From Paraktedonobacter sp035294465 (GTDB lineage Bacteria > Chloroflexota > Ktedonobacteria > Ktedonobacterales > Ktedonobacteraceae): DNA of 28,907 nt. The notes beneath the pieces are model-generated. The model worked only from the letters and a program-made list of their open reading frames with translations. It searched no databases and had not been told where the DNA came from. A program made the position numbers and the translations under genes. The stretch is taken from assembly GCA_035294465.1 (NCBI GenBank), contig DATGKW010000127.1, positions 1-28,907 on the forward strand, written 5' to 3'. The stretch's first letter is position 1. Every line of letters begins with the position of its first letter. Positions 1 to 7,436 of the stretch are shown here, one piece after another.

Positions 1-398
1 AGCTGCCAGGGCAGCCAATCGGCAGGCATATCGCGGAAATGGCCAGCATCGTTCAGATCCTCATCAGAGAGCTGCTGAACCTCAGCCAGCAACTGAGCAT
101 AGACTTGCCGCTCTTCGGCCAGGATATCCTGCAAGGCGTGAGCGCGATACTGGGAAACCACGATTGCATTGCTCTCATCATTACTCAGTTTCCAGAGTTC
201 GGAACCCACAAGGACCCGCGCCTGACACACGCCAACCATTTCGCGCTCGCACCACATCACATGCGCAATTACATCTTTCACAGACCACTCTCCGCATGCG
301 CCCGGCTGAAGCATGCGCTCTTCGCCAACTTCTTCCAGCAGGGCTTCCCAGTTCGCGCGCGCAGATTGGAGATTTTCCAGAAATGTCGTTTTGTCCAT
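1..398 (-). CDS. DinB/ClbS-like four-helix-bundle protein, partial (C-terminus outside window)
   Basis: The reading frame is open from an ATG at 398 to the left edge, giving 132 residues with no stop. A strong ribosome binding site (AAGGAGGA) lies 4-5 bases before the ATG and fixes the start. The protein begins MDKTTFLENLQSARANWEAL and contains GEWSVKDVIAHVMWCEREM at about 37-55. This W-S-V-K-D-x-I-x-H pattern is typical of DinB-superfamily/ClbS-DfsB-like four-helix bundles, some of which bind metal through histidines or act in thiol-dependent detoxification. The substrate cannot be told. It lies 74 bases downstream of the M29 aminopeptidase on the same strand, so cotranscription is possible. 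The family call is by pattern only. Confidence 0.7.
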   Translation of the reverse strand, partial: MDKTTFLENLQSARANWEALLEEVGEERMLQPGACGEWSVKDVIAHVMWCEREMVGVCQARVLVGSELWKLSNDESNAIVVSQYRAHALQDILAEERQVYAQLLAEVQQLSDEDLNDAGHFRDMPADWLPWQ

Positions 399-472
399 AT
401 CTTCCTCCTTTGCGTATCCGCACTTAATAATAATCGAGTGTAACATGCAAAGTGGACATTTTTGACCCTGAT

Positions 473-1576
473 TTAGACCAGATGTTTGCCGTCCTTCAAA
501 AACAGCACATCATCAATCCAGACCTCGCCTTGCTGGCGCAGATCGCAAACCATATCCCAATGAACGACGGACTTGTTGAGGCCGCCGGTTTCGGGATAGC
601 TGTTGCCGAGTGCCAGGTGAACGGTACCGCCCATTTTCTCGTCAAAGAGCGTGTTTTTGGTAGCGCGAATTACTCCCCGGTTGTTGCCGAAGGCGAATTC
701 GCCGAGATAGCGTGCTCCTTCATCCAGCTCAAGCATCTTCTCAAGATATTGCTGCCCCTGACGCGCGCTGGCCTCGACAACTTTGCCCTCATGGAAAACC
801 AGGCGCACCCCTTCGATTGCGCGACCATTATAAGAAGCAGGCACATCAAATTGAATGACGCCCTCGGCGCTGTTCTCGACCGGACCAGTGAAAAATTCTC
901 CGCTAGGAAAGTTGCGCTTGCCATCGCTATTGATAAAGATCCGATCTTCAATCGAGAGTCGCAGGTCGGTATTGGGGCCAAGAATATGCACTTGCTTATG
1001 ACCAACCAGCCAGTCTACCAGACGCTGCTGCTCGACCGAGACAGCCCTCCAGCGCGCAATTGGATCGGCATCGTTAAGGAAGCAGACGTCAAAGACAAAC
1101 TCCTCGAAGTCGTGCAAAGACATTTCCGCGTCTTGCGCGTAGGCGATGGTTGGATAGAGGGTCAGGCACCAGCGCGCGTCTTCCTTCCCCTCGCGTCCTC
1201 GCAGCAACTCGCGAGTCTGCGCGTTCGCCCGACTGAGTTGCGCTAAGCGAGCCGGATCAATGTTGGTCAGCGCCCTGGTGTTGCCGTCGGACAGGATCGT
1301 AAGCCGCGCGTCGATCTGCGGCGCGATTGCGCTAAACAACTGGGACGAATGCGCTATCTGGCTGGCGCTGCCCTCCTGCAAAAGAATCTCATTCAAGTGT
1401 TCCAGGTTAATAAACGGAAGAGGGTGCGCCCCCGCGCGCAATACTTCGCGATATACCGCTTCAACAAGCGGCGCAGCCAGGGGAGAGGCATGGATAGAGA
1501 CGTTATTGCCCTCTTTGAGCGAGAGACAATAATGGACGAGCGTATACGCCCAGCGGTCAATACGAATATCACGCAT
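473..1576 (-). CDS. M29-family metallo-aminopeptidase
   Basis: A 367-residue protein starting MRDIRIDRWAYTLVHYCLSL, close to the usual length of M29 (AmpS/AmpT/PepS-type) aminopeptidases. These are cytosolic dimetal enzymes that release N-terminal residues from peptides. The expected metal ligands are visible: Glu227 in PSGEFFTGP, Glu293 in LGEFAFG, His320 in VHLALGNSYPETGG, and His339/Asp341 in VHWD. An upstream in-frame start at 1687 would add 37 residues with no family character, so the internal ATG at 1576 is preferred, although its ribosome binding site (GAAAG) is weak. The family call is firm from the metal-ligand pattern; substrate preference is unknown. Confidence 0.9.
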   Translation of the reverse strand: MRDIRIDRWAYTLVHYCLSLKEGNNVSIHASPLAAPLVEAVYREVLRAGAHPLPFINLEHLNEILLQEGSASQIAHSSQLFSAIAPQIDARLTILSDGNTRALTNIDPARLAQLSRANAQTRELLRGREGKEDARWCLTLYPTIAYAQDAEMSLHDFEEFVFDVCFLNDADPIARWRAVSVEQQRLVDWLVGHKQVHILGPNTDLRLSIEDRIFINSDGKRNFPSGEFFTGPVENSAEGVIQFDVPASYNGRAIEGVRLVFHEGKVVEASARQGQQYLEKMLELDEGARYLGEFAFGNNRGVIRATKNTLFDEKMGGTVHLALGNSYPETGGLNKSVVHWDMVCDLRQQGEVWIDDVLFLKDGKHLV

Positions 1577-1684
1577 GGCAGTCTGCTTTCTAAATATGGG
1601 ATGTGAGCGACGGTTTGTCGCCGGTCTGATGGGACTGGCCCGACCAGCGTTTCTTATTACAACGATTGGCAACTGCGGTTCGCA

Positions 1685-1714
1685 CAAAAAAGAGGCAGAA
1701 GTCCGGCTCCTGTC
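1685..1714 (-). terminator. Rho-independent terminator of the 1747-2133 gene
   Basis: Read on the minus strand, GACAGGAG and CTTCTGCC form an 8-position stem (one A-C mismatch, one G-T) around the loop CCGGA. TCTTTTTTG follows directly. It lies 33 bases past the stop of the small membrane protein and upstream of the aminopeptidase, so the two genes are probably separate transcription units. Confidence 0.7.
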
Positions 1715-1746
1715 TCAGAGAAGCGGCGTATACAGCCGCGTGCATA

Positions 1747-2133
1747 TCAGTGTCCGCGATTAAAAATCAGGTTGAGGATAAGTGCCACAACAGCAAAAAC
1801 CAGAGAAAAGACAAAGGCGATGGGAATAACCGGGAAGAAGTGGGCCTGCGGCGCCGCTGCGGCAATGCCTATCGTGACTATGAACAATAAAAACACGAAG
1901 CCCAGCGAGACAATCGCCAGGGCCAGGCGCTGACCGGGGCTTGGCGCCTTCCCGCTATGTACGTCCTGAACCAGGAGTTTCTGGCCAGGCACGTGCCCAT
2001 AGGATTGAAGCGGCGGCGGAACGGGCGCCGTATAAGAAACTGGCTGCGGGCCGCTATAGCCTCCCTCATAGGAAGGGGTTGGCTGAGGACCATCGCGAAA
2101 TTTTTCTTCAAATTGGGTGTGTTGCTGAGACAT
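1747..2133 (-). CDS. Small two-helix membrane protein with proline-rich N-terminus
   Basis: 128 residues from the ATG at 2133, chosen because GAAGGAAGC sits about 8 bases upstream; the longer frame to 2328 has no supporting site. Residues 1-60 are hydrophilic and rich in Gln, Pro, Ser and Tyr (QPTPSYEGGYSGPQPVSY). Two hydrophobic segments follow, at about 72-92 (LALAIVSLGFVFLLFIVTIG) and 99-122, ending in a short basic tail. This looks like the small membrane proteins with a disordered cytosolic head common in Actinobacteria and Chloroflexota. I recognise no family and assign no function. Confidence 0.7.
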   Translation of the reverse strand: MSQQHTQFEEKFRDGPQPTPSYEGGYSGPQPVSYTAPVPPPLQSYGHVPGQKLLVQDVHSGKAPSPGQRLALAIVSLGFVFLLFIVTIGIAAAAPQAHFFPVIPIAFVFSLVFAVVALILNLIFNRGH

Positions 2134-2268
2134 CTGCATTGCTTCCTTCGTTTTGAACATCATAGATTTGGACATTACAGGCTTGAGAGAAAAAGTTTTC
2201 TCCTTCATTACGGACGATGAGATGGAAAGGTTGGAGAAAAACGCCCATGGGCAAAATGGGACAGATGC

Positions 2269-2297
2269 TTGCAGAAAAAAAACTGAAATGATAGGAT
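2269..2297 (+). promoter_or_regulatory. Candidate promoter for the GtrA-like gene
   Basis: TTGCAG (2269-2274), a 17-base spacer, then TAGGAT (2292-2297). The -10 overlaps the first possible ATG (2296) of the following frame, which would place that ATG upstream of the transcript start and favours a later start codon. Confidence 0.35.
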
Positions 2298-2334
2298 GGG
2301 CGAGGTAAGCCCCTCTGAACCCATGCACAGGAGT

Positions 2335-2841
2335 ATGCAGTTGAGAATAAAATCTTTGGTAGAGCGTTTTCTTAAAATCCGTATTATCCGCTATGGGCTG
2401 GTAGGCGGTATTGGTATTCCTATCCAGGACCTGGCATTATTCGCTTTCTCTCATCTTATGGGTGATGCGCTCTTTCCACTGGCCCTGGCCTGCTCATTTG
2501 AAGTAAGCAATATTATCAATTTTATACTCAATCAGGTCTTTACCTATCGGGAACAAGTCCAGGGCATTCACGGTTGGGAGTGGGTCAGGCGCTGCGCGAA
2601 GGGGCAATTGACCAGCCTCTCAGCCTTGCTCATTTCATACGTAACTACGATGATCCTCTATTATGTTTTCCACGTAGACGAATATCTGGCGAGTCCCATT
2701 GGCATCGTTGTCGCCTTTTTCTATAACTTCTTCATCTCAAACAAACTGGTCTTCCGTCCCACCGCACCGGCCGCAACACCACTCGTGACCGAGAAAGAGG
2801 CCGAGGCGATACCTGTCGAGGTCGAGTCCACATCTAAATGA
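2335..2841 (+). CDS. GtrA-like four-helix membrane protein
   Basis: About 168 residues with four hydrophobic segments and the marks of the GtrA family (PF04138): RYGLVGGIGIPIQDLALF near the start, FEVSNIINFILNQVFTY in the middle, and the closing YNFFISNKLVF. GtrA proteins are inner-membrane proteins linked to flipping or handling of polyprenyl-phosphate-linked sugars in cell-surface glycosylation. The start is uncertain: 2296, 2323, 2335 and a TTG at 2341 are in frame. The only Shine-Dalgarno-like AGGAG (2330-2334) best fits 2341 or 2335. A charged 25-residue tail follows the last helix. No glycosyltransferase is adjacent. Confidence 0.85.
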   Translation: MQLRIKSLVERFLKIRIIRYGLVGGIGIPIQDLALFAFSHLMGDALFPLALACSFEVSNIINFILNQVFTYREQVQGIHGWEWVRRCAKGQLTSLSALLISYVTTMILYYVFHVDEYLASPIGIVVAFFYNFFISNKLVFRPTAPAATPLVTEKEAEAIPVEVESTSK

Positions 2842-2889
2842 ACACGAACTGAACGGTTTCCCTCCTTCGTTATCCTGGCGGTTTCGCCT

Positions 2890-2924
2890 CATCGTGGCCC
2901 GGTTTCTCAGGAAAGGACACGATG
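2890..2924 (+). promoter_or_regulatory. Inverted repeat covering the start of a small ORF
   Basis: CATCGTG (2890-2896) and CACGATG (2918-2924) are perfectly complementary. The second arm contains the ATG at 2922, and the loop holds AGGAAAGGA, a Shine-Dalgarno-like stretch. If transcribed, this would fold the ribosome binding site and start codon of the next small ORF into a hairpin. Confidence 0.35.
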
Positions 2925-3080
2925 ACAGGAAACTTCCGAGACTACGATGACGCCAAACCATTCACGAACTGCCATAGAGGACCGATTTATCGTGTTATCT
3001 CCCGATTTATCGGGGAGCGCCTGATTATGTACAATTGTTCGTTTTGCTTGTTATGCCCTGCTAGCGAGAGACGCCTGTGA
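2922..3080 (+). CDS. Possible 52-residue protein
   Basis: ATG at 2922 with AAAGGA 4 bases upstream, stop TGA at 3078-3080. The product starts MTGNFRDYDDAKPFTNCHRG and contains four cysteines in all. It has no recognised family and lies between the GtrA-like gene and the convergent molybdenum hydroxylase operon. A second hairpin (2999-3017, CTCCC/GGGGAG around GATTTATC) lies inside it. Existence rests only on the start signals, so this is a weak call; the rest of the 2842-3145 gap shows no other gene. Confidence 0.25.
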   Translation: MTGNFRDYDDAKPFTNCHRGPIYRVISRFIGERLIMYNCSFCLLCPASERRL

Positions 3081-3102
3081 GCCTGCCAGTGAAAAGGCAG
3101 GC
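3081..3102 (-). terminator. Candidate terminator of the molybdenum hydroxylase operon
   Basis: GCCTGCC (3081-3087) and GGCAGGC (3096-3102) form a perfect 7-bp GC-rich stem with an 8-base loop, 44 bases past the stop of the FAD subunit gene. There is no U-tract, so termination may be partial or the hairpin may protect the mRNA end. Confidence 0.4.
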
Positions 3103-3145
3103 CCACAACCAGGCAACAGGCCCCGCTGAAGCGGCCCTCTATAAT

Positions 3146-4012
3146 TTACGCGCGGGCAACAGCGCGGCTAAGAGCTCTCTTCGCCATGACCGTGGCCATC
3201 TGGGCACGATAGGCTTTCGAGCCATGAATATCCTCGACCAGTTCCAGGCCATCGGCGGCGTGGCTGGCAGCGGCGGCAATCGTGGCCTCGTCGAGAGTCT
3301 TGCCAGCCAGGGCATCTTCAACCGCCTTCGCGCGCGTGGCCTTGACCGAGGCTCCGGTAATGACGACACTGGCGGAAGCGCAGGTATTGTCGTCGTTGAG
3401 CGTGACCACGGCAGCGCACCCGGCGACCGCGTAGTGCGAAGCGCGGTTGGCCAGCTTCTCATAGGCACTGCCAGAATGCGCGGGCAGCAGAGGCAGGCGA
3501 ATCTCCGTCACGACCTCATCAGGCGCTAAGGCGGTGGTGAAGAGGTCCAGAAAGAAATCATCGGCAGCAATCTCGCGCTGGCCACCGGGACCACGTGCCA
3601 CAATGATAGCTTTGAGCGCCAGAACGATGCCGGGCATATCGGCAGCGGGGTCCGCGTGGGCCACGCTGCCACCAATGGTGCCGCGATTACGTACCTGCTG
3701 ATCGCCGATCAGCGCCGTGCCTTCGGGCAGGAGTGTGAAACGACGGCCTATGATATCCGAACGCTCGATTTTGTTATAGGTCGTCATGGCACCAATCGCC
3801 ACGTAGCCATTCTCCTCGCGGATATACGACAGGCCATCGATACGGCCCAGATCGATCAGGTGGCCGGGTTGAGCCAGGCGCAGTTTCATCGCCGGCAGCA
3901 GGCTGTGGCCCCCGGCGAGCAGCTTGGCCTCATCACCATACTGACCCAGAAGCGCAATAGCCTCATCCACCGTATGCGCGACATGATAATCAAAGGCTGC
4001 TGGAAGAGACAT
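3146..4012 (-). CDS. Molybdenum hydroxylase, medium FAD-binding subunit (CoxM/CutM type)
   Basis: 288 residues, full length for the family. It transfers electrons from the iron-sulfur subunit to its FAD in the cytosolic L-M-S heterotrimer. FAD-binding signatures are present: AGGHSLLP at 33-40 and TIGGSVAHADPAADMP at 112-127. The ATG at 4012 has GAAGGAGT 8 bases upstream and lies 20 bases after the stop of the large subunit, so it is the last gene of the S-L-M operon. Because the large subunit carries a form II active-site motif, the name coxM is avoided. Confidence 0.93.
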   Translation of the reverse strand: MSLPAAFDYHVAHTVDEAIALLGQYGDEAKLLAGGHSLLPAMKLRLAQPGHLIDLGRIDGLSYIREENGYVAIGAMTTYNKIERSDIIGRRFTLLPEGTALIGDQQVRNRGTIGGSVAHADPAADMPGIVLALKAIIVARGPGGQREIAADDFFLDLFTTALAPDEVVTEIRLPLLPAHSGSAYEKLANRASHYAVAGCAAVVTLNDDNTCASASVVITGASVKATRAKAVEDALAGKTLDEATIAAAASHAADGLELVEDIHGSKAYRAQMATVMAKRALSRAVARA

Positions 4013-4032
4013 ACGTTTAACTCCTTCTCAAC

Positions 4033-6372
4033 TTATTTCTGGTGGATGATCTTCCACAGTTTTTCTGGCTTGAATGGCATATCCACGTGTGCAACATTAA
4101 GCGCGTCGGCAACGGCAGCCGCGACTGCCGGAGTCGAGCCAATGGTGCCGGCCTCACCAACGCCCTTGACGCCCAGCGGGTTCACCGGGGTCAGCGTGAC
4201 GGTGCTGCTGAGTTCATACGAGGGAAGCTCGTGGGCATAAGGCAGGGCATAGTCCATCAGGGTAGCCGTGAGCAATTGCCCATCTTCGTCATATTCAACG
4301 CCCTCGAACAGGGCCTGGCCAACACCCTGCGCAATGCCGCCGTGTACCTGACCCTCGACGAGCAGCGGGTTCAATTGCCGCCCGCAGTCATCAACGGCCA
4401 CGTAACGTACAATCTTCGCCTCGCCGGTATCCTGATCGACCTCAACGGCGCAAATGTGCGTGCCAAAGGGGAAGACGCAGGCTTCTGGCTCCCAGAAAAC
4501 CGTGGTCTCCAGACCTGGCTCGATGCCGGGCGGCAGCGTGTTGGACAGGTTAGCCGCCAGCGCAACTTCGTTGAACGTGACGGATTTCTGCGGCGAACCA
4601 GAGACGGAGAATTTTCCATCCTCCAGGATTATATCCCCGGCGCTTGCCTCCAGCATATGGGCCGCGATTTGCTTCATCTTCTCTTTGAGACGCTGCGCGG
4701 CTGTATAGACCGCCGAGCCACCCACCGCCGTTGTGCGGCTGCCATAAGTGCCGCGCCCTTCGGGAGTCGAGTCGGTATCGCCGTGCAGGATGATTACTTG
4801 CTCAATTGGAATGCTGAATTCATCGGCCACAATCTGCGCGAAGGTTGTCTCTTCGCCCTGACCGTGCGGCGACGAACCGGTATAGACCATTACTGTACCG
4901 CTCTGCTCAACGCGCGCGCGTGCGCTCTCGTAGAGACCGACCGGCGCGGTCCCCTTCGGACCAAAGCCGCAAATCTCGATGTACGAAGAGATGCCAATGC
5001 CCAGTAGCTTCTTATCGCCGCTGGCTCGCCTGCGCGCCTGTTCGGCGCGAAGCTGATCATAGCCGATCATCTGCATGGCTTTGTCCAGCGCCGGTTCGTA
5101 GTTGCCCGTGTCATAGACCGCACCCGCCGCAGATTTATACGGGAACTGGTCGGGCTTGATAAAATTGAGCTTGCGTATCTCCGCCGGATCTTTGCCCACT
5201 TCGCGCGCTACCAGATCCATGACGCGCTCAATAAGATATGTCGCCTCCGGGCGGCCTGCTCCACGATAAGCGTCAGTGGGCACCTTATTGGTAAAGACGA
5301 TATCGAAGCTGAAGTGCATATTTGGAATATCGTATGCACCGCACGAGACTGGGAAACCAAAGGCAATCATGATTACGTCGGTGAAGATTTGCGAATAGGC
5401 ACCCAGGTCGGAGATGCCATGAATCTTCACGGCCGTCACCTTGCCGTCCTTTGTGGCTGCTACGTCAACATAATCGAGCTGGTCGCGCCCGTGAATGGTC
5501 ACGGCGAGATTCTCGCTGCGTTCCTCGATCCACTTGACCGGGCGCCCAAGCTTCATCGTCGCGAAAGCGGCAGCCAGTTCTTCGGGATACACATTGAGCT
5601 TGCAGCCAAAGCCCCCGCCGACTTCCGGGACAATGACGTGGACCTGGTGCTGCGGCAAACCAAGCTGCGAAGCCAGCAGGTTGCGGAGCAGATGCGGAAT
5701 TTGCGAAGAACTCCACACGGTAAGCTTCTTATCCGCCTTGTTATACTGAGCGACCACACCACGTGTCTCCATCGGCATCGGTGCCAGGCGCTGGTTTACA
5801 AAACGGGCCTTGAGAGTAATCCCACCATCAGCCTTTGTTTGTTCAAATACCTTGTCTATCTCAGTGGAATTGGGATGACTGGAGAGAGCAACGTTCGTGC
5901 CAAAGTCTTCATAAAGTAGAGGAGAGCCAGGCTGCATCGCCTTCTCAACGTCAATCACGGCGGGCAACGGTTCGTAGTCAACCTCGATCAGATCGCGTGC
6001 GTCGCGGGCGGTATAGCGGTCACTCGCGATCACTACAGCCACAGGATCACCATAAAAACGAACCTTGCCTTCGGCCAGAGGCCCGCGCACGCCCATGCCG
6101 GCGGCAATCTGACCAACGGGAACTGCAACGGGAATAGCCCCGACCACACCTTTGAGGTCCTCAGCGGTATAGACAGCGACCACGCCAGGGTGCTTGCGGG
6201 CGGCGTCTGTCTTGATGCTGTTAATGCGCGCATGACCATAGGGGCTACGCAACACAGCCATGTGAAGCATGCCTGTGAGCTTGATATCATCGACATAGGT
6301 AGCCTGACCGGTAATCAGGCGGGGATCTTCACGCCGTTTAATCGGCGTGCCTACCAGAGCTGCAACACCCAT
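4033..6372 (-). CDS. Molybdenum hydroxylase, large molybdopterin-binding subunit, form II CoxL-like
   Basis: 779 residues, the normal length of CoxL/xanthine-dehydrogenase-type large subunits, which bind the molybdopterin-cytosine-dinucleotide cofactor and hydroxylate the substrate. N-terminal a/b hammerhead at about 20-135. The active-site loop reads AYRGAGR (368-374), the form II signature. True CO dehydrogenases (form I) carry AYxCSFR with the Cu-binding cysteine, which is absent here. GGGFG at 252-256 and the catalytic-glutamate motif GVGEAG at 737-742 (Glu740) are intact, so the enzyme should be active on some substrate, probably a heterocycle or aldehyde. AAAGGA lies 11 bases before the ATG. 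The substrate is unknown. Confidence 0.93.
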   Translation of the reverse strand: MGVAALVGTPIKRREDPRLITGQATYVDDIKLTGMLHMAVLRSPYGHARINSIKTDAARKHPGVVAVYTAEDLKGVVGAIPVAVPVGQIAAGMGVRGPLAEGKVRFYGDPVAVVIASDRYTARDARDLIEVDYEPLPAVIDVEKAMQPGSPLLYEDFGTNVALSSHPNSTEIDKVFEQTKADGGITLKARFVNQRLAPMPMETRGVVAQYNKADKKLTVWSSSQIPHLLRNLLASQLGLPQHQVHVIVPEVGGGFGCKLNVYPEELAAAFATMKLGRPVKWIEERSENLAVTIHGRDQLDYVDVAATKDGKVTAVKIHGISDLGAYSQIFTDVIMIAFGFPVSCGAYDIPNMHFSFDIVFTNKVPTDAYRGAGRPEATYLIERVMDLVAREVGKDPAEIRKLNFIKPDQFPYKSAAGAVYDTGNYEPALDKAMQMIGYDQLRAEQARRRASGDKKLLGIGISSYIEICGFGPKGTAPVGLYESARARVEQSGTVMVYTGSSPHGQGEETTFAQIVADEFSIPIEQVIILHGDTDSTPEGRGTYGSRTTAVGGSAVYTAAQRLKEKMKQIAAHMLEASAGDIILEDGKFSVSGSPQKSVTFNEVALAANLSNTLPPGIEPGLETTVFWEPEACVFPFGTHICAVEVDQDTGEAKIVRYVAVDDCGRQLNPLLVEGQVHGGIAQGVGQALFEGVEYDEDGQLLTATLMDYALPYAHELPSYELSSTVTLTPVNPLGVKGVGEAGTIGSTPAVAAAVADALNVAHVDMPFKPEKLWKIIHQK

Positions 6373-6457
6373 ACTTGACCGATCCTTTCTTCAGGCAAAA
6401 TATCAGAGCTTTTTAGATTCGTGCGATAAGCGAGTTTCTCCCGCCTGGTCTCAAGCT

Positions 6458-6478
6458 CGTTTGTTTTCGAGACAAACG
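6458..6478 (-). promoter_or_regulatory. Intercistronic hairpin between small and large subunit genes
   Basis: CGTTTGT (6458-6464) and ACAAACG (6472-6478) form a perfect 7-bp stem with a 7-base loop, in an unusually long 148-base gap between the small and large subunit genes of the operon. It could stabilise or separate the mRNA segments. No U-tract follows on the minus strand. Confidence 0.4.
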
Positions 6479-6520
6479 CTTTTAACCAGTGGAACGTTCG
6501 ATGGGGAAGCCGGACCTGGA

Positions 6521-7030
6521 CTATTCGCCGCCGGAAGCGCCTACCGGTGCAGTGGTAGCAGTGCGCATACGCTCTGCCGCATCCTGAACCGCCCTCACAA
6601 TATTCTGGTAGCCGGTGCAGCGGCAGATATTGCCCTCCAGACCCTTGCGAATTTCGGCTTCAGTCGGGTTCGGGTTGTTTTTCAGCAGTTGATAGGAGGC
6701 CATGATCATCCCGGGGGTGCAGAAACCGCACTGCAAACCATGCTTCTCCCAGAAACTGGCCTGGATGGGGTGCAGTTCTTCCTCCGAAGGGGCCAGACCC
6801 TCAATAGTGGTGACTTCGCAGCCGTCAGCCTGAACGGCAAGCACGGTGCAGGATTTTACCGACTCGCCATTGAGTAGAACGGTGCAGGCACCGCACTGAG
6901 AAGTGTCGCAGCCCACATGCGTTCCGGTCAGATCAAGCACCTCACGTAGGTAGTGAACTAGCAACAGGCGGGGTTCGACCTCTGAATGGTGTTGCTGGCC
7001 ATTCACGGTCACGGTGATCTCGCGCTTCAT
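6521..7030 (-). CDS. Molybdenum hydroxylase, small [2Fe-2S] subunit (CoxS/CutS type)
   Basis: 169 residues from the ATG at 7030, chosen for AAGGAGT 10 bases upstream; the longer frame to 7210 adds 60 unrelated residues. The N-terminal plant-type [2Fe-2S] domain has Cys41, Cys46, Cys49 and Cys61 (GCDTSQCGACTV). The C-terminal second cluster domain has Cys101, Cys104, Cys136 and Cys138 (CGFCTPGM and CRCTGY). All eight ligands are present. It carries electrons from the Mo site to FAD in the heterotrimer and is the promoter-proximal gene of the operon. The last 15 residues (TATTAPVGASGGE) are a flexible tail. Confidence 0.94.
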   Translation of the reverse strand: MKREITVTVNGQQHHSEVEPRLLLVHYLREVLDLTGTHVGCDTSQCGACTVLLNGESVKSCTVLAVQADGCEVTTIEGLAPSEEELHPIQASFWEKHGLQCGFCTPGMIMASYQLLKNNPNPTEAEIRKGLEGNICRCTGYQNIVRAVQDAAERMRTATTAPVGASGGE

Positions 7031-7076
7031 CGTCGTCAATACTCCTTCGTGTGGTTTCAGAAAGAATTCTGTCTTC

Positions 7077-7106
7077 AGTATAGACAGCGTGAAAAGGTTT
7101 TGACAA
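7077..7106 (-). promoter_or_regulatory. Promoter of the molybdenum hydroxylase operon
   Basis: On the minus strand TTGTCA (7106-7101), an 18-base spacer and TATACT (7082-7077). Each hexamer matches the sigma-70 consensus at five of six positions. Transcription would begin near 7070, leaving a leader of about 40 bases before the small subunit ATG. Confidence 0.6.
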
Positions 7107-7382
7107 GGTACATTTCGACACCTGGACAGGCAACCAGGAATCGAGCGAGATGAAAGAAAAATACTCCTTCCCGTTCGGGGGGGCGCGTTTTTCAGGGATA
7201 GTTGCGACACGCACCCGCCTGCTCGCCTGACACCACGAACTTTTGATGGGTTAATTGAAACACCAGACTCCCGGCAATGTCACCTACGCAAGATAAGTTA
7301 CTATCAATTTAGAGCGTATCATATAAAAGTTTCCCGTGTCAATGCGCTGCTTGCTTGTCCGCTGGCATTACATAGACTTGCA

Positions 7383-7400
7383 TACATATTGTATAATGTA
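7383..7400 (+). promoter_or_regulatory. -10 element and overlapping inverted repeat upstream of pncB
   Basis: A perfect TATAAT lies at 7392-7397, 39 bases before the pncB ATG; the -35 region is poor (TACATA at 7369-7374 with a 17-base spacer). The arms TACAT (7383-7387) and ATGTA (7396-7400) flank an 8-base spacer and straddle the -10, so a repressor binding here would block the promoter. The regulator is unknown and the repeat is short. The remaining 7107-7368 sequence shows no gene. Confidence 0.45.
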
Positions 7401-7436
7401 CACTAATTCGGTTGGATGAAAAAAGGGAGAAGAACA

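Noticed and set aside
452..1246. 264-residue plus-strand open frame
   Set aside because: It is antisense to the M29 aminopeptidase, whose metal ligands are all present on the other strand; the plus-strand product has no recognisable features.
4042..5007. 321-residue plus-strand open frame
   Set aside because: Antisense shadow of the molybdenum hydroxylase large subunit, a product of GC-rich codon structure.
4033..6372. Large subunit as a genuine carbon monoxide dehydrogenase (CoxL form I)
   Set aside because: The active-site loop is AYRGAGR; the cysteine-containing AYxCSFR needed for the Cu-Mo site is missing.
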